Counted from the first letter of the stretch, positions 31,409 through 37,654 are shown. The stretch is 59,374 nucleotides of DNA from a virus (IMGVR_UViG_3300036791_000807:1-59374), one strand, 5' to 3'. A program made the numbers and translations. Notes: a model not told the origin generated them from the sequence alone.

Positions 31409-31475
31409 TTCGGTACCCTCCTTGTAATCGTGCCCAGATGAGCACGAGGCAACGGGGGATGCCCGTTGCTTCCTG
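31409..31475 (-). promoter_or_regulatory. Structured gap, family A
   Basis: GCAGGAA, stem GCAACGGG/CCCGTTGC, CTC, stem GTGCTCA/TGGGCAC, then GATTACAAGGAGGGTACCGAA and ATG 31408 on the minus strand. Confidence 0.78.
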
Positions 31476-31556
31476 CTACCGAGCGGCTATTGCGAGCCAG
31501 GCGAACACAATCGTGAGCCACGGGGTCATAAGGCAGATCCACATGACATCGGTCAT
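31476..31556 (-). CDS. Tiny membrane peptide
   Basis: 26 aa from ATG 31556, overlapping the previous stop (ATGA). MTDVMWICLMTPW then LTIVFAWLAIAAR: one hydrophobic span. Not recognised. The stop is one base before the gap at 31409-31475. Confidence 0.55.
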   Translation of the reverse strand: MTDVMWICLMTPWLTIVFAWLAIAAR

Positions 31557-31729
31557 GACTCGTTCAATCCGAACGCCGTTGGGTCGGACTCGACAACGTC
31601 GAGATCGACGACGTCACCTTCCTTGAGGTTTGGGTGCTTCTTCGGATCCAACGTTCGGACTTCGTTGAAGCCGTCCTTGACGAAGATAACTTCATCGCGG
31701 ACCTGGATGACGGTCGCGTTGTACGTCAC
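31553..31729 (-). CDS. Hypothetical small acidic protein
   Basis: 58 aa from GTG 31729, overlapping the stop of the gene before it (GTGA). VTYNATVIQVRDEVIFVKDG then LKEGDVVDLDVVESDP suggests a small beta barrel. The frame remains open upstream but there is read through another gene. Confidence 0.62.
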   Translation of the reverse strand: MTYNATVIQVRDEVIFVKDGFNEVRTLDPKKHPNLKEGDVVDLDVVESDPTAFGLNES

Positions 31730-31875
31730 GAGATGCGGCCCATCATGAAGTCGCCATACCAGCGAGGCATGCTCGTCCACTTGATGACGCCGAAGTGGCT
31801 CGTGAGCGTGCGGCTGTTGAGGACGCGCTTCTGGATGGGGCGCTTGGTCGCGACCCTGCGGTGATGAACTCTCAT
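31726..31875 (-). CDS. Small basic protein
   Basis: 49 aa from ATG 31875 after AAGGAGGGTACCGAA. MRVHHRRVATKRPIQKRVLN then SRTLTSHFGVIKWTS: very basic N terminus, possible nucleic-acid binder. Overlaps the next gene by four bases. Easily missed because a longer open frame overlaps it in another phase. Confidence 0.68.
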   Translation of the reverse strand: MRVHHRRVATKRPIQKRVLNSRTLTSHFGVIKWTSMPRWYGDFMMGRIS

Positions 31876-31944
31876 TTCGGTACCCTCCTTGTATTGGCAG
31901 CCTTTTGGCTACCGGGATGTCGCTCGGTGAGCGACTCCCGCTAG
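31876..31944 (-). promoter_or_regulatory. Structured gap, family B
   Basis: On the minus strand: CTAGCGGGA, stem GTCGCT/AGCGAC, CCCG-GTAGCC, stem AGCC/GGCT, then AAGGAGGGTACCGAA and ATG 31875. It shares CTAGCGG and CGGTAG with the 32167 gap. Confidence 0.75.
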
Positions 31945-32166
31945 TCAACTAGCCTTGAGCTTCGGGTTGATCCTGCCGAGCGCGGCGTTGATCTTGCCGA
32001 GCGTATGCTCGTGGTTATCAACTGCCTCGTCGATCAACATGGCCGGAATGCCGTTCTTGGGTAGCTTACGTTTTGACGCTTTTGCGTCCTTGATCCTGGC
32101 CTCGATGAGAGACCTGATGTTGAGAAGGTCAAGCGCGTCGAGCGTAATGCTCGTCTCTTTGTACAT
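31945..32166 (-). CDS. Hypothetical helical protein
   Basis: 73 aa from ATG 32166 after AAGGAGGGTACCGAA. Strongly helical and basic (ALDLLNIRSLIEARIKDAKA, HEHTLGKINAALGRINPKLK). Perhaps a coiled coil. Family unknown. Confidence 0.65.
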   Translation of the reverse strand: MYKETSITLDALDLLNIRSLIEARIKDAKASKRKLPKNGIPAMLIDEAVDNHEHTLGKINAALGRINPKLKAS

Positions 32167-32240
32167 TTCGGTACCCTCCTTATTTTGATAGCCGGTTGAC
32201 TACCGGGCGGCATCGCTTGGTTATCGATGACCGCCGCTAG
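32167..32240 (-). promoter_or_regulatory. Structured gap, family B
   Basis: CTAGCGGCGG-TCATCG, loop, GCGATG-CCGCC, then CGGTAGTC/GGCTATC stem and AAGGAGGGTACCGAA with ATG 32166 on the minus strand. Arms differ from the 31876 gap but keep pairing. Confidence 0.75.
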
Positions 32241-32510
32241 TCACGACTTGATCGACTTGATCCAGTCAAATATCGAGCGAACTGCCGCTCCGATGTCGTT
32301 CTCCAACTCCATCGCAGCGTCGCCGCCGGTCTCGGTATGGGGCTCGTACAACTCCCAATCGTTGCCTCTTCCCATCGCAGAGTAGAGCTTGCCGTCGCGT
32401 TCTTCCCAACGGATCTTGCCGTACTCGGCATCGTTCGAGGTGACTTCGATCCATCCGTCGGTCAGGTCGATCTCGATGCCTAGCAGATATGAAGTAAATG
32501 GCGTCTTCAT
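32241..32510 (-). CDS. Hypothetical acidic protein
   Basis: 89 aa from ATG 32510, overlapping the previous stop (ATGA). FTSYLLGIEIDLTDGWIEVT, then WELYEPHTETGGDAAMELEN and a C-terminal helix SIFDWIKSIKS. Not recognised. Confidence 0.65.
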   Translation of the reverse strand: MKTPFTSYLLGIEIDLTDGWIEVTSNDAEYGKIRWEERDGKLYSAMGRGNDWELYEPHTETGGDAAMELENDIGAAVRSIFDWIKSIKS

Positions 32511-32905
32511 TCGCTTTTGGCCTCGTTGTAGTCCGCGAGCAACTGCTCGACATTGTAACCGTACGGATGGAACCCGAGGTCCCATTGCGCGTTGAAGGAG
32601 CGGCGTAGCACCGGCTCAAGCAGATCGCAGCCGGCATACGCAACCCAAGCGCCTTCTTTGGGGTTCTCGGTCTCGTCGATGATCGCCGAGATCCAATCGC
32701 GGATCTCCTTGAGCATGTCAAGATCGTTCTTCTTGAGTCCGCCCTCATCGCGGATCGTCGTCATACCCGAGAACGGGTATTGGGCGGCTGCCATGAGGCC
32801 GCTTCCCGGTTGCGAATCGCGATATTGATCTGAGCCTACCTCGTTGCCGAGGTAGTTGTCGAGCGCCCATTTCTTCACTTCTTGAGGTAGCTCCTCGATC
32901 TTCAT
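32507..32905 (-). CDS. Hypothetical protein
   Basis: 132 aa from ATG 32905 after TGGAGGGTACCAAA; the in-frame upstream part is leader. Acidic helices (LPQEVKKWALDNYLGNEVG, LKEIRDWISAIIDETENP) and aromatic C terminus (WDLGFHPYGYNVEQLLADY). Family unknown. Confidence 0.67.
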   Translation of the reverse strand: MKIEELPQEVKKWALDNYLGNEVGSDQYRDSQPGSGLMAAAQYPFSGMTTIRDEGGLKKNDLDMLKEIRDWISAIIDETENPKEGAWVAYAGCDLLEPVLRRSFNAQWDLGFHPYGYNVEQLLADYNEAKSE

Positions 32906-32976
32906 TTTGGTACCCTCCATTTCGGCTTTTCGCACTCGGTTGAGTACGAGGAGGGGCGGATTTGCCGCCCTACCTC
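32906..32976 (-). promoter_or_regulatory. Structured gap, family A variant
   Basis: CTAGGAGG, stem GTAGGGCGG/CCGCCC-C, CTC, stem GTACTCA/GAGTGC, AAATGGAGGGTACCAAA and ATG 32905 on the minus strand. Confidence 0.72.
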
Positions 32977-33270
32977 CTAGTCTCCGATGTGCGCGAGGCA
33001 CAAGTGTTTTGAACCTTTCTTCACTTGCGCTCTCGCTTTACATCTCGTTCCGCCTACTTGGATCATCAAGGTGTAATGCGTTCCGTCCTTCCGCTTGCGC
33101 CGGATCGGGACTTTCTTGCCGCCCTCGACATGAGCGCAGATTGAATTCGGAAGCCGCTCGGACGGCTTGTTCTTCCGTCCAACGAACTTCGGAGCCATCG
33201 GGCTAAGTTGCCCTCTTGGCGTTACGTCCGCCTTGATCTGCGCGCGGAGCTTTCTTGTCGCTTTGTCCAT
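32977..33270 (-). CDS. Hypothetical basic Cys/His protein, first gene of the accessory block
   Basis: 97 aa from ATG 33270 after AGGAGGGTACCG. Basic N terminus (MDKATRKLRAQIKADVTPRG), a middle VPIRRKRKDGTHYTLMIQ and Cys and His residues (ICAHVEGG, RCKARAQVKKGSKHLCLAH) that could hold a zinc ion. It is the first gene of the leftward unit after the control region. Confidence 0.67.
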   Translation of the reverse strand: MDKATRKLRAQIKADVTPRGQLSPMAPKFVGRKNKPSERLPNSICAHVEGGKKVPIRRKRKDGTHYTLMIQVGGTRCKARAQVKKGSKHLCLAHIGD

Positions 33271-33420
33271 CGGTACCCTCCTTTTTGAACGGGGATCCGT
33301 TCATCCAGCGGGGGTTTCGCGTTCGCGATTTGCCCGCTCGATGAACGGAGGGATGACGTCGGGATGACGCCTTCCCTCCGTTCGGCCGTAAGGAGGGGGT
33401 ACCAATCCCCTCAAGTCCGC
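33271..33420 (-). promoter_or_regulatory. Leader of the accessory operon with two long hairpins
   Basis: TCCGTTCATC-AGCGGG pairs with CCCGCT-GATGAACGGA (33296-33357) and GAACGGAGGG pairs with CCCTCCGTTC (33352-33382); the two share GAACGGA, so they may be mutually exclusive. AGGAGGGTACCG precedes ATG 33270. A second GGTACC at 33398-33403 occurs in the opposite sense (AAGGAGGGGGTACC). Confidence 0.65.
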
Positions 33421-33960
33421 CCGTAGCTCCCTGCGATGTACGGTTGCGCGTTTCTCTCTCCTTCGGTTCGCGTCCTCATCCTCCGTTACTCGGTTCTTCA
33501 AGAGTTCTTTTCACGGCCCTTTGGTGGCGGATTGTCTACCGCGCTCGCTCGCCTCGGAGTACGCGGCCCCGATGTTGTCGAGGGCGCTACGTCCGGACTT
33601 GGGTTCTCGTTTTCAAAGATCGGCGATCTTTGTAGCTCGGATCTAACCTCTTCCGCCAACTTTCGGCGGCCCTCGCGTCCCGGCGTTTCAACCTAGCTTG
33701 AAAGGATTCGGGTCTCTTCCCGCACATCCGTACCTAATCATCTTTCGGCGGTTCTATGCGGTAGTCGGGGGTTCTCGGGCCTCGCGTGGCGAGGACTTGT
33801 CGAGTATGCCCTACCGGGTATCGGGGGTCTACGCGCGACGAAATGTCGTCCTTTTTCGGGGCGACTCGCGCGGATCCAAGTTTTCAAAGTTCGGGGTTCC
33901 GGGGCGTCCTCGGGAGGACTCCCCTACGGGGAGTCTACCGGAATCAATACGTGACGTCTA
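33421..33960. ncRNA. Candidate structured RNA: dense stem-loops, no gene
   Basis: This 0.5-kb stretch has no credible ORF with a ribosome site but many short perfect hairpins: CAAAGATC/GATCTTTG (33614-33632), TTTCAA/TTGAAA (33686-33703), CCTCGC/GCGAGG (33780-33794), GTCCTC/GAGGAC (33906-33919) and CTCCCC/GGGGAG, the last two enclosed by TTCCGG (33897-33902) and CCGGAA (33938-33943) as a branched junction. CTTTCGGCGG and GTTTTCAAAG each occur twice. Strand and ends are unknown. Large phage RNAs such as GOLLD and ROOL are of this kind. Confidence 0.45.
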
Positions 33961-34701
33961 GTCGATCAACTACTGAGTTTCGCGTGTGGCGGGAAAGCTT
34001 GAGTTGGTTGTGAGAGAGGCTGAAAATGTGGCAAATGTGGGTGTTTCGACATGAATTGTCGTCCTTTACACACGATTGTCGTCCTTTTTGGTGGGTGTTA
34101 CGTGGTCAATATACACCCTCATCTAGCTTCTTTGACTTGATATGATATGGATCAGACGATTTACACGTTCATGTGGTCATTAAAATGCCGGTTTCGCAGG
34201 CTTCTGATGTCTTGAGTTGTCGCTCGGGCTGGTCACATTGACATGAGTTGTGATGTGGGGTGGGGGTCTGGTTCTGTCACATGTCAAGTCATTGGACACG
34301 CCTCGGCTGGTCGAGGTGTCGCATGACTTGAGTTGTGACGCTCGACCATGGCCGAGGCGATGGTTGAACAGCCGTCTGGTCCTTGTCGGGCGTTCAATGT
34401 TCACCCGCATGGTCATTCAATTGCCAGTTTTGCAGGCTTCTGATGACTTGAGTTGAGCGTTGAGTTGAGTTGACTTGAGTTGTCACGGGCCCAAGCCTCA
34501 CGCCGCCAAACCATCTCAAGCCCCGAACCATTTCAACTCAAAACAATTCGCGCGGCAAAACATCTCGACGCCAAATCAACCTCGCGCGAACTAAACGAAA
34601 GTCTAGTAAAACCCCCCGTACGGGGGAGGCGGCTACGGACTCCCTACCGGTACCCTACGGTCGTAGGGCGGATCCGCCGCCCCGAGTAAAGGAGAAAGAC
34701 G
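33961..34701. repeat. Control region with TTGAGTTG repeats (candidate origin)
   Basis: Nothing codes here. TTGAGTTG occurs at 33999, 34212, 34328, 34448, 34460, 34465 and 34475, and in reverse (CAACTCAA) at 34534. A 46-bp block at 34174-34219 recurs at 34410-34455 with about five changes. TGTCGTCCTTT occurs twice (about 34057-34090) and once more at 33843. The last 100 bases before the next gene have palindromes CCCCCGTACGGGGG, CCCTACG/CGTAGGG and GGCGGATCCGCC. Repeat arrays of this kind are typical of replication origins or operator clusters. Confidence 0.6.
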
Positions 34702-35169
34702 ATGGAAAAGCTCGAACTAGCCCGCCGCGAAGCCCGCCGCTACTACCGGGCGACGGAGAAGAAGGACGGCGGCGAGGGGTACCCGTACTCGCCCGCCGAC
34801 GCGACGAAAAGCGCCGCGCGGAAAAGCGGTCTCCCCGCGTCGCGCCTCGTCCCGGTCGTCGCGGCCGTTTACTACGAGGAGAACGGCTCCCGCTCCCCGC
34901 TCCCCGCGTCGGCCGCGAAGGGCGCCGCCGCCCTCGCCCGCGCGATCCGCTCCCGCCGCGACGCGGGCGGCCGTCTCGGACGCTGGGAGGTCGTCGCAGC
35001 GTCCGCCGCCGCGACCCTCGGCCGTCCCGTCCCGGTCGCGGCCGTCCGCGCCCTCTACGAGAAGGGCGGCGGGGATCTCGCCCTCTCGTATACGGGTCGC
35101 GGTACTCGCGTCGGCGCTCCGGCGACGCGCGAGGACGAGACCGCCGAAATCGAGGCGACGCTAAGCTAG
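34702..35169 (+). CDS. Isolated GC-rich hypothetical protein
   Basis: 155 aa from ATG 34702 with AAAGGAGAAAGACG. Rich in Arg, Ala and Gly (ELARREARRYYRATEKK, AAALARAIRSRRDAG, AATLGRPVPVAAVRALYEKG). Third codon positions are almost all G or C, far more than in the neighbours, which suggests a different origin or high expression. It stands alone between the repeat region and a strong terminator. The helical, basic composition would fit a nucleic-acid-binding regulator; there is no recognised family. Confidence 0.72.
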   Translation: MEKLELARREARRYYRATEKKDGGEGYPYSPADATKSAARKSGLPASRLVPVVAAVYYEENGSRSPLPASAAKGAAALARAIRSRRDAGGRLGRWEVVAASAAATLGRPVPVAAVRALYEKGGGDLALSYTGRGTRVGAPATREDETAEIEATLS

Positions 35170-35275
35170 CGGCGTCGCCCCGGTCGCGGACTCCCTTCCC
35201 GCCGAAGCCTCTCTACCCTCCGCGCGACGCGCGACCTCGGAGGCGAGACGCGAGGAGAGAGACCGCCGAACCGAA

Positions 35276-35302
35276 GCCGCCCCCTCCGGGGGCGGCTTTT
35301 TT
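35276..35302 (+). terminator. Strong rho-independent terminator
   Basis: GCCGCCCCC (35276-35284), loop TCC, GGGGGCGGC (35288-35296), then six T residues. It is the best intrinsic terminator in the window. It isolates the 34702-35169 gene from the late operon. Confidence 0.92.
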
Positions 35303-35623
35303 CCGGCCGGGACTCCGGCGGTGCGGGTGCGCCCCCGCATGCTGAATGAACAGTTCAAAAACAACCACACAAACCTGCCCCCGAGAGCAAATTTCACACA
35401 CACCCGCTCCCTACCACACACCCTAATCCAATGGCGAGTCGTCGAGCGAAACACCTGCATACACCCACTTTCTGCCGCACAAGTACCTGAATTTCTGCCC
35501 CACACCTCTCGGAAAACACACATCCTACGGCATCTCAACCGCCGCGTCTACGGCATCTCAACTGAAATCCGCACAACCAATACACATAACCACACAAAAA
35601 AATCAAACACCTCGCGCGAAGAT
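35303..35623 (+). other. Non-coding, G-poor C/A-rich stretch
   Basis: No gene is visible on either strand. From about 35345 to 35620 the plus strand is rich in C and A and strikingly poor in G, with many CACACA and ACCC runs. CTACGGCATCTCAAC is repeated directly at 35525-35539 and 35548-35562. Strong strand asymmetry without coding could be a DNA-unwinding region, a primase template or an RNA that must stay unfolded. Confidence 0.55.
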
Positions 35624-35755
35624 ACGGACGCGAGGCCCAGAACAGACCCTCCATTCCATTCCTCTCGATCGCGCACGCCTTTTAGTATAATCGGGAATTC
35701 AACGCGTGCGCGGAGGAGAGGCTGATGGGTTGAAGCTCGGCTCGCGGGCGTCCGT
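35624..35755 (+). promoter_or_regulatory. Palindromic control element, rightward copy, with TATAAT
   Basis: ACGGACGCGAGG (35624-35635) and CTCGCGGGCGTCCGT (35741-35755) form the outer arms; GCGCACGC (35671-35678) and GCGTGCGC (35704-35711) form inner arms with TATAAT (35686-35691) in the loop, followed by GGAGGAGAGG. The same order of blocks occurs on the minus strand at 19521-19622. The TATAAT has no clear -35 box. Confidence 0.7.
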
Positions 35756-35765
35756 AAATAGGGAC

Positions 35766-35794
35766 TAGACTTCACACCTGAACTCCGGTAGAAT
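35766..35794 (+). promoter_or_regulatory. Candidate late promoter
   Basis: TAGACT (35766-35771), a 17-base spacer and TAGAAT (35789-35794) give a reasonable sigma-70-type promoter 70 bases upstream of the first gene of the rightward unit (35864). A hairpin GCGACCCC/GGGGTCGC (about 35819-35838) lies in the untranslated leader. It is the best promoter for the whole late operon. Confidence 0.55.
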
Positions 35795-35863
35795 CCCCGA
35801 GAACCCAACCATATCGGGGCGACCCCTTTAGGGGTCGCAACCTGAACAAACCAAGGAGGGAGC

Positions 35864-36214
35864 ATGGCACGAGCAAGACAAGCCCCCGGACAAGCAAAGC
35901 CAACTAACGACCAGTTGTTGAAGTTGGCGGGCTTTGTCCAGGGCACGTTCAACTTCGTCGGCACGGACGACATCCATCCGGTCGCGGTCAACAAGACAGA
36001 GTTCTATCCGCAGGCCTTGTCCAAGATGTATGGTGGAGAGGCAAAGCCGTTTGTGACAAAGAACGGCAAGCACATGCAAGGCTGGTTCGTACCACTCAAC
36101 ATGCGCCTCTCGTACCTCAAGCAGATGGAGAAGGAAGGTCTGCTCACAGAGATCGACCCCGACCAGCTGCTCGTGTACATCGACAGACTTGAGAAGATTG
36201 TTGGCGCGAAATGA
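35864..36214 (+). CDS. Hypothetical protein, first gene of the late unit
   Basis: 116 aa from ATG 35864 with AAGGAGGGAGC. Basic start (MARARQAPGQAKPTNDQLL) then FVQGTFNFVGTDDIHPVAVN and a helical end (LSYLKQMEKEGLLTEIDPDQ). Not recognised. It overlaps the next gene (ATGA at 36211). Confidence 0.7.
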   Translation: MARARQAPGQAKPTNDQLLKLAGFVQGTFNFVGTDDIHPVAVNKTEFYPQALSKMYGGEAKPFVTKNGKHMQGWFVPLNMRLSYLKQMEKEGLLTEIDPDQLLVYIDRLEKIVGAK

Positions 36215-36438
36215 AGCTCGCCATACAAATGGCGGACAAGATCGAGGACATCATCATCGAGGACGTGACCTGCGTCACGGCAGACATGCTGGATGATGAC
36301 CAAACAAGCTTCAGAATCGAGGACCCAGGATTTCAATTCCTGGTGATGATGGAGACTCGTAACCCCTTCACCGGTGAGATGGATGAACAATGTCTGCAAG
36401 CCTGCACTCCGGAGAACGAGCCCCATGACCAGGACTAG
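36211..36438 (+). CDS. Hypothetical acidic protein
   Basis: 75 aa from ATG 36211. Acidic, Met-rich: MADKIEDIIIEDVTCVTADM, FLVMMETRNPFTGEMDEQC. Could form a small beta fold. Not recognised. Confidence 0.6.
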   Translation: MKLAIQMADKIEDIIIEDVTCVTADMLDDDQTSFRIEDPGFQFLVMMETRNPFTGEMDEQCLQACTPENEPHDQD

Positions 36439-36586
36439 CCCCACATGTCCATACGTCCTGGAAGGCACATGGGCAGCCTGGCCCTGCCAGGCAACCAAGC
36501 CCCGCCCGAAACCGAAGAAACCATCCAGCCCGAAAAACCCCCGGAAACGACCCCCTAGCGCGGCCGAGCGGGATCCGGTAGACTAG
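36425..36586 (+). CDS. Small Pro/Lys-rich protein
   Basis: 53 aa from ATG 36425, overlapping the previous gene by 14 bases, with GGAG ten bases upstream. CPYVLEGTWAAWPCQ holds two Cys, followed by a Pro/Lys/Arg tail (RPKPKKPSSPKNPRKRPPS). The codon pattern is less convincing than in its neighbours. Confidence 0.45.
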   Translation: MTRTSPTCPYVLEGTWAAWPCQATKPRPKPKKPSSPKNPRKRPPSAAERDPVD

Positions 36587-36705
36587 GAGGCGAGGGAAGC
36601 CGCGGTTCACGTCCGGTCGGCTCCTCTCCCCGGCGGCGGTGGTGGGTGTCGGATTGCGCGGTATACCTGCCACCGCCGCCTTCAAGAACACGACAGGGAG
36701 GTAAC
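36587..36705 (+). other. Gap with long GC hairpin
   Basis: GGCGGCGGTGG and CCACCGCCGCC form an 11-bp perfect pair (about 36632-36681) with a 27-base loop; no T run follows, so it is not a typical terminator. GGGAGGTAAC before 36706 is the ribosome site of the next gene. Confidence 0.6.
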
Positions 36706-36906
36706 ATGGACCTGAGCGTGTACAGAGGCAAGGCGCAGGTCGAGTTCCTCACCAACGCCACCCGCGCCGAGACAGTGATGGTGGTACACGGTGAGGAGCA
36801 GTACAAGGTCTTCATACTGGACGCAGATGACAGCCTTGACGTAGTGGTGCACTATCCTTCCGGGGAGCGAGAAATTGTCTGGAGCCTGATCAAGGACACC
36901 GTATGA
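36706..36906 (+). CDS. Hypothetical small protein
   Basis: 66 aa from ATG 36706. Beta-rich: SVYRGKAQVEFLTNATRAE, YKVFILDADDSLDVVVHYPS. It may be a small beta sandwich. Overlaps the next gene (ATGA). Confidence 0.65.
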   Translation: MDLSVYRGKAQVEFLTNATRAETVMVVHGEEQYKVFILDADDSLDVVVHYPSGEREIVWSLIKDTV

Positions 36907-37244
36907 GTGAGGCAGACGAATATGGGCCAGGAGGTTTCTATGAGTCTGGCCCCAACACCGAGTACGACAGACCAGACATCGAGTTCAAGCCATGGCGGTA
37001 TCGCAAGAAACCAGTGGTGATAGAAGCACGGCAGCTGGGGCAAGACTACGACACTGACTGCGAGATCGTCCGCTGGTGTGGCGGCAAAGCTACGGGCGAA
37101 CACGGGTACCTCTTGTACATCAAGACGCTTGAGGGGACCATGGGTGCCGGTCCCGGCGATTGGATCATCAAGGGCGTCAATGGCGAGTTCTACCCATGCA
37201 AGGACAACATCTTCAAACAGACCTACGAACAGGTTGGCCCGTGA
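36903..37244 (+). CDS. Conserved phage protein of the PGDWI...GEFYPCK type
   Basis: 113 aa from ATG 36903. The C-terminal half (GAGPGDWIIKGVNGEFYPCK then DNIFKQTYEQV) is a widespread phage motif of unknown function; the middle has RKKPVVIEARQLG. The family occurs in many phages, often among small early or middle genes. Confidence 0.75.
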   Translation: MSEADEYGPGGFYESGPNTEYDRPDIEFKPWRYRKKPVVIEARQLGQDYDTDCEIVRWCGGKATGEHGYLLYIKTLEGTMGAGPGDWIIKGVNGEFYPCKDNIFKQTYEQVGP

Positions 37245-37654
37245 AAAGCAGCAAGGCGCGGATCTGGTACGGGAAGATCCCCGGCTCGCACGAGCCAGGT
37301 TTCAAAGAACAGAAGATCATCCAGAGGGCGATGCCGCAGGCGGCCAGGGCGCTCGTGCACGGTGTTGCGGACTTACAGCTTTACCGATTCAAAATGGGCG
37401 AGTGCACAATTCTGCTCGCACACGAGCCGGGAGGCATTCACGGTGAGATGCGCTGGCATCTTTCAATCAGCTGTCCCGACCGACACCCGACCTGGGACGA
37501 GATCAAGGTCGCCCGCTACCGTCTGCTTGGGCCAGACATGGTGGCCGCGATGATTCTGCCGCCGACAAAGGACTACGTGAATATGCCTCAGCAAGATCAC
37601 GTCTTCCACCTACACGAGATCGTAGACACCGCCGAAGTCTGGAGATCCCTATAA
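37241..37654 (+). CDS. Conserved phage protein (DUF7694-like)
   Basis: 137 aa from GTG 37241, overlapping the previous stop (GTGA). MRWHLSISCPDRHPTWDEIK, RYRLLGPDM and VFHLHEI recall a conserved phage family (DUF7694-like), here named only by memory of the motif. A longer frame upstream is a shadow. No enzymatic residues are evident. Confidence 0.7.
   Translation: MKSSKARIWYGKIPGSHEPGFKEQKIIQRAMPQAARALVHGVADLQLYRFKMGECTILLAHEPGGIHGEMRWHLSISCPDRHPTWDEIKVARYRLLGPDMVAAMILPPTKDYVNMPQQDHVFHLHEIVDTAEVWRSL

Noticed and set aside
22288-33420. CRISPR array
   Set aside because: The repeated elements are separated by whole genes, their arms vary, and there are no spacers or cas genes.
33436-33961. Two rightward frames of 86 and 87 codons
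   Set aside because: No ribosome sites, no protein-like composition, and they coincide with the dense stem-loop region.
34480-34689. 69-codon rightward frame in the repeat region
   Set aside because: Runs through TTGAGTTG repeats and palindromes, no ribosome site, no recognisable composition.
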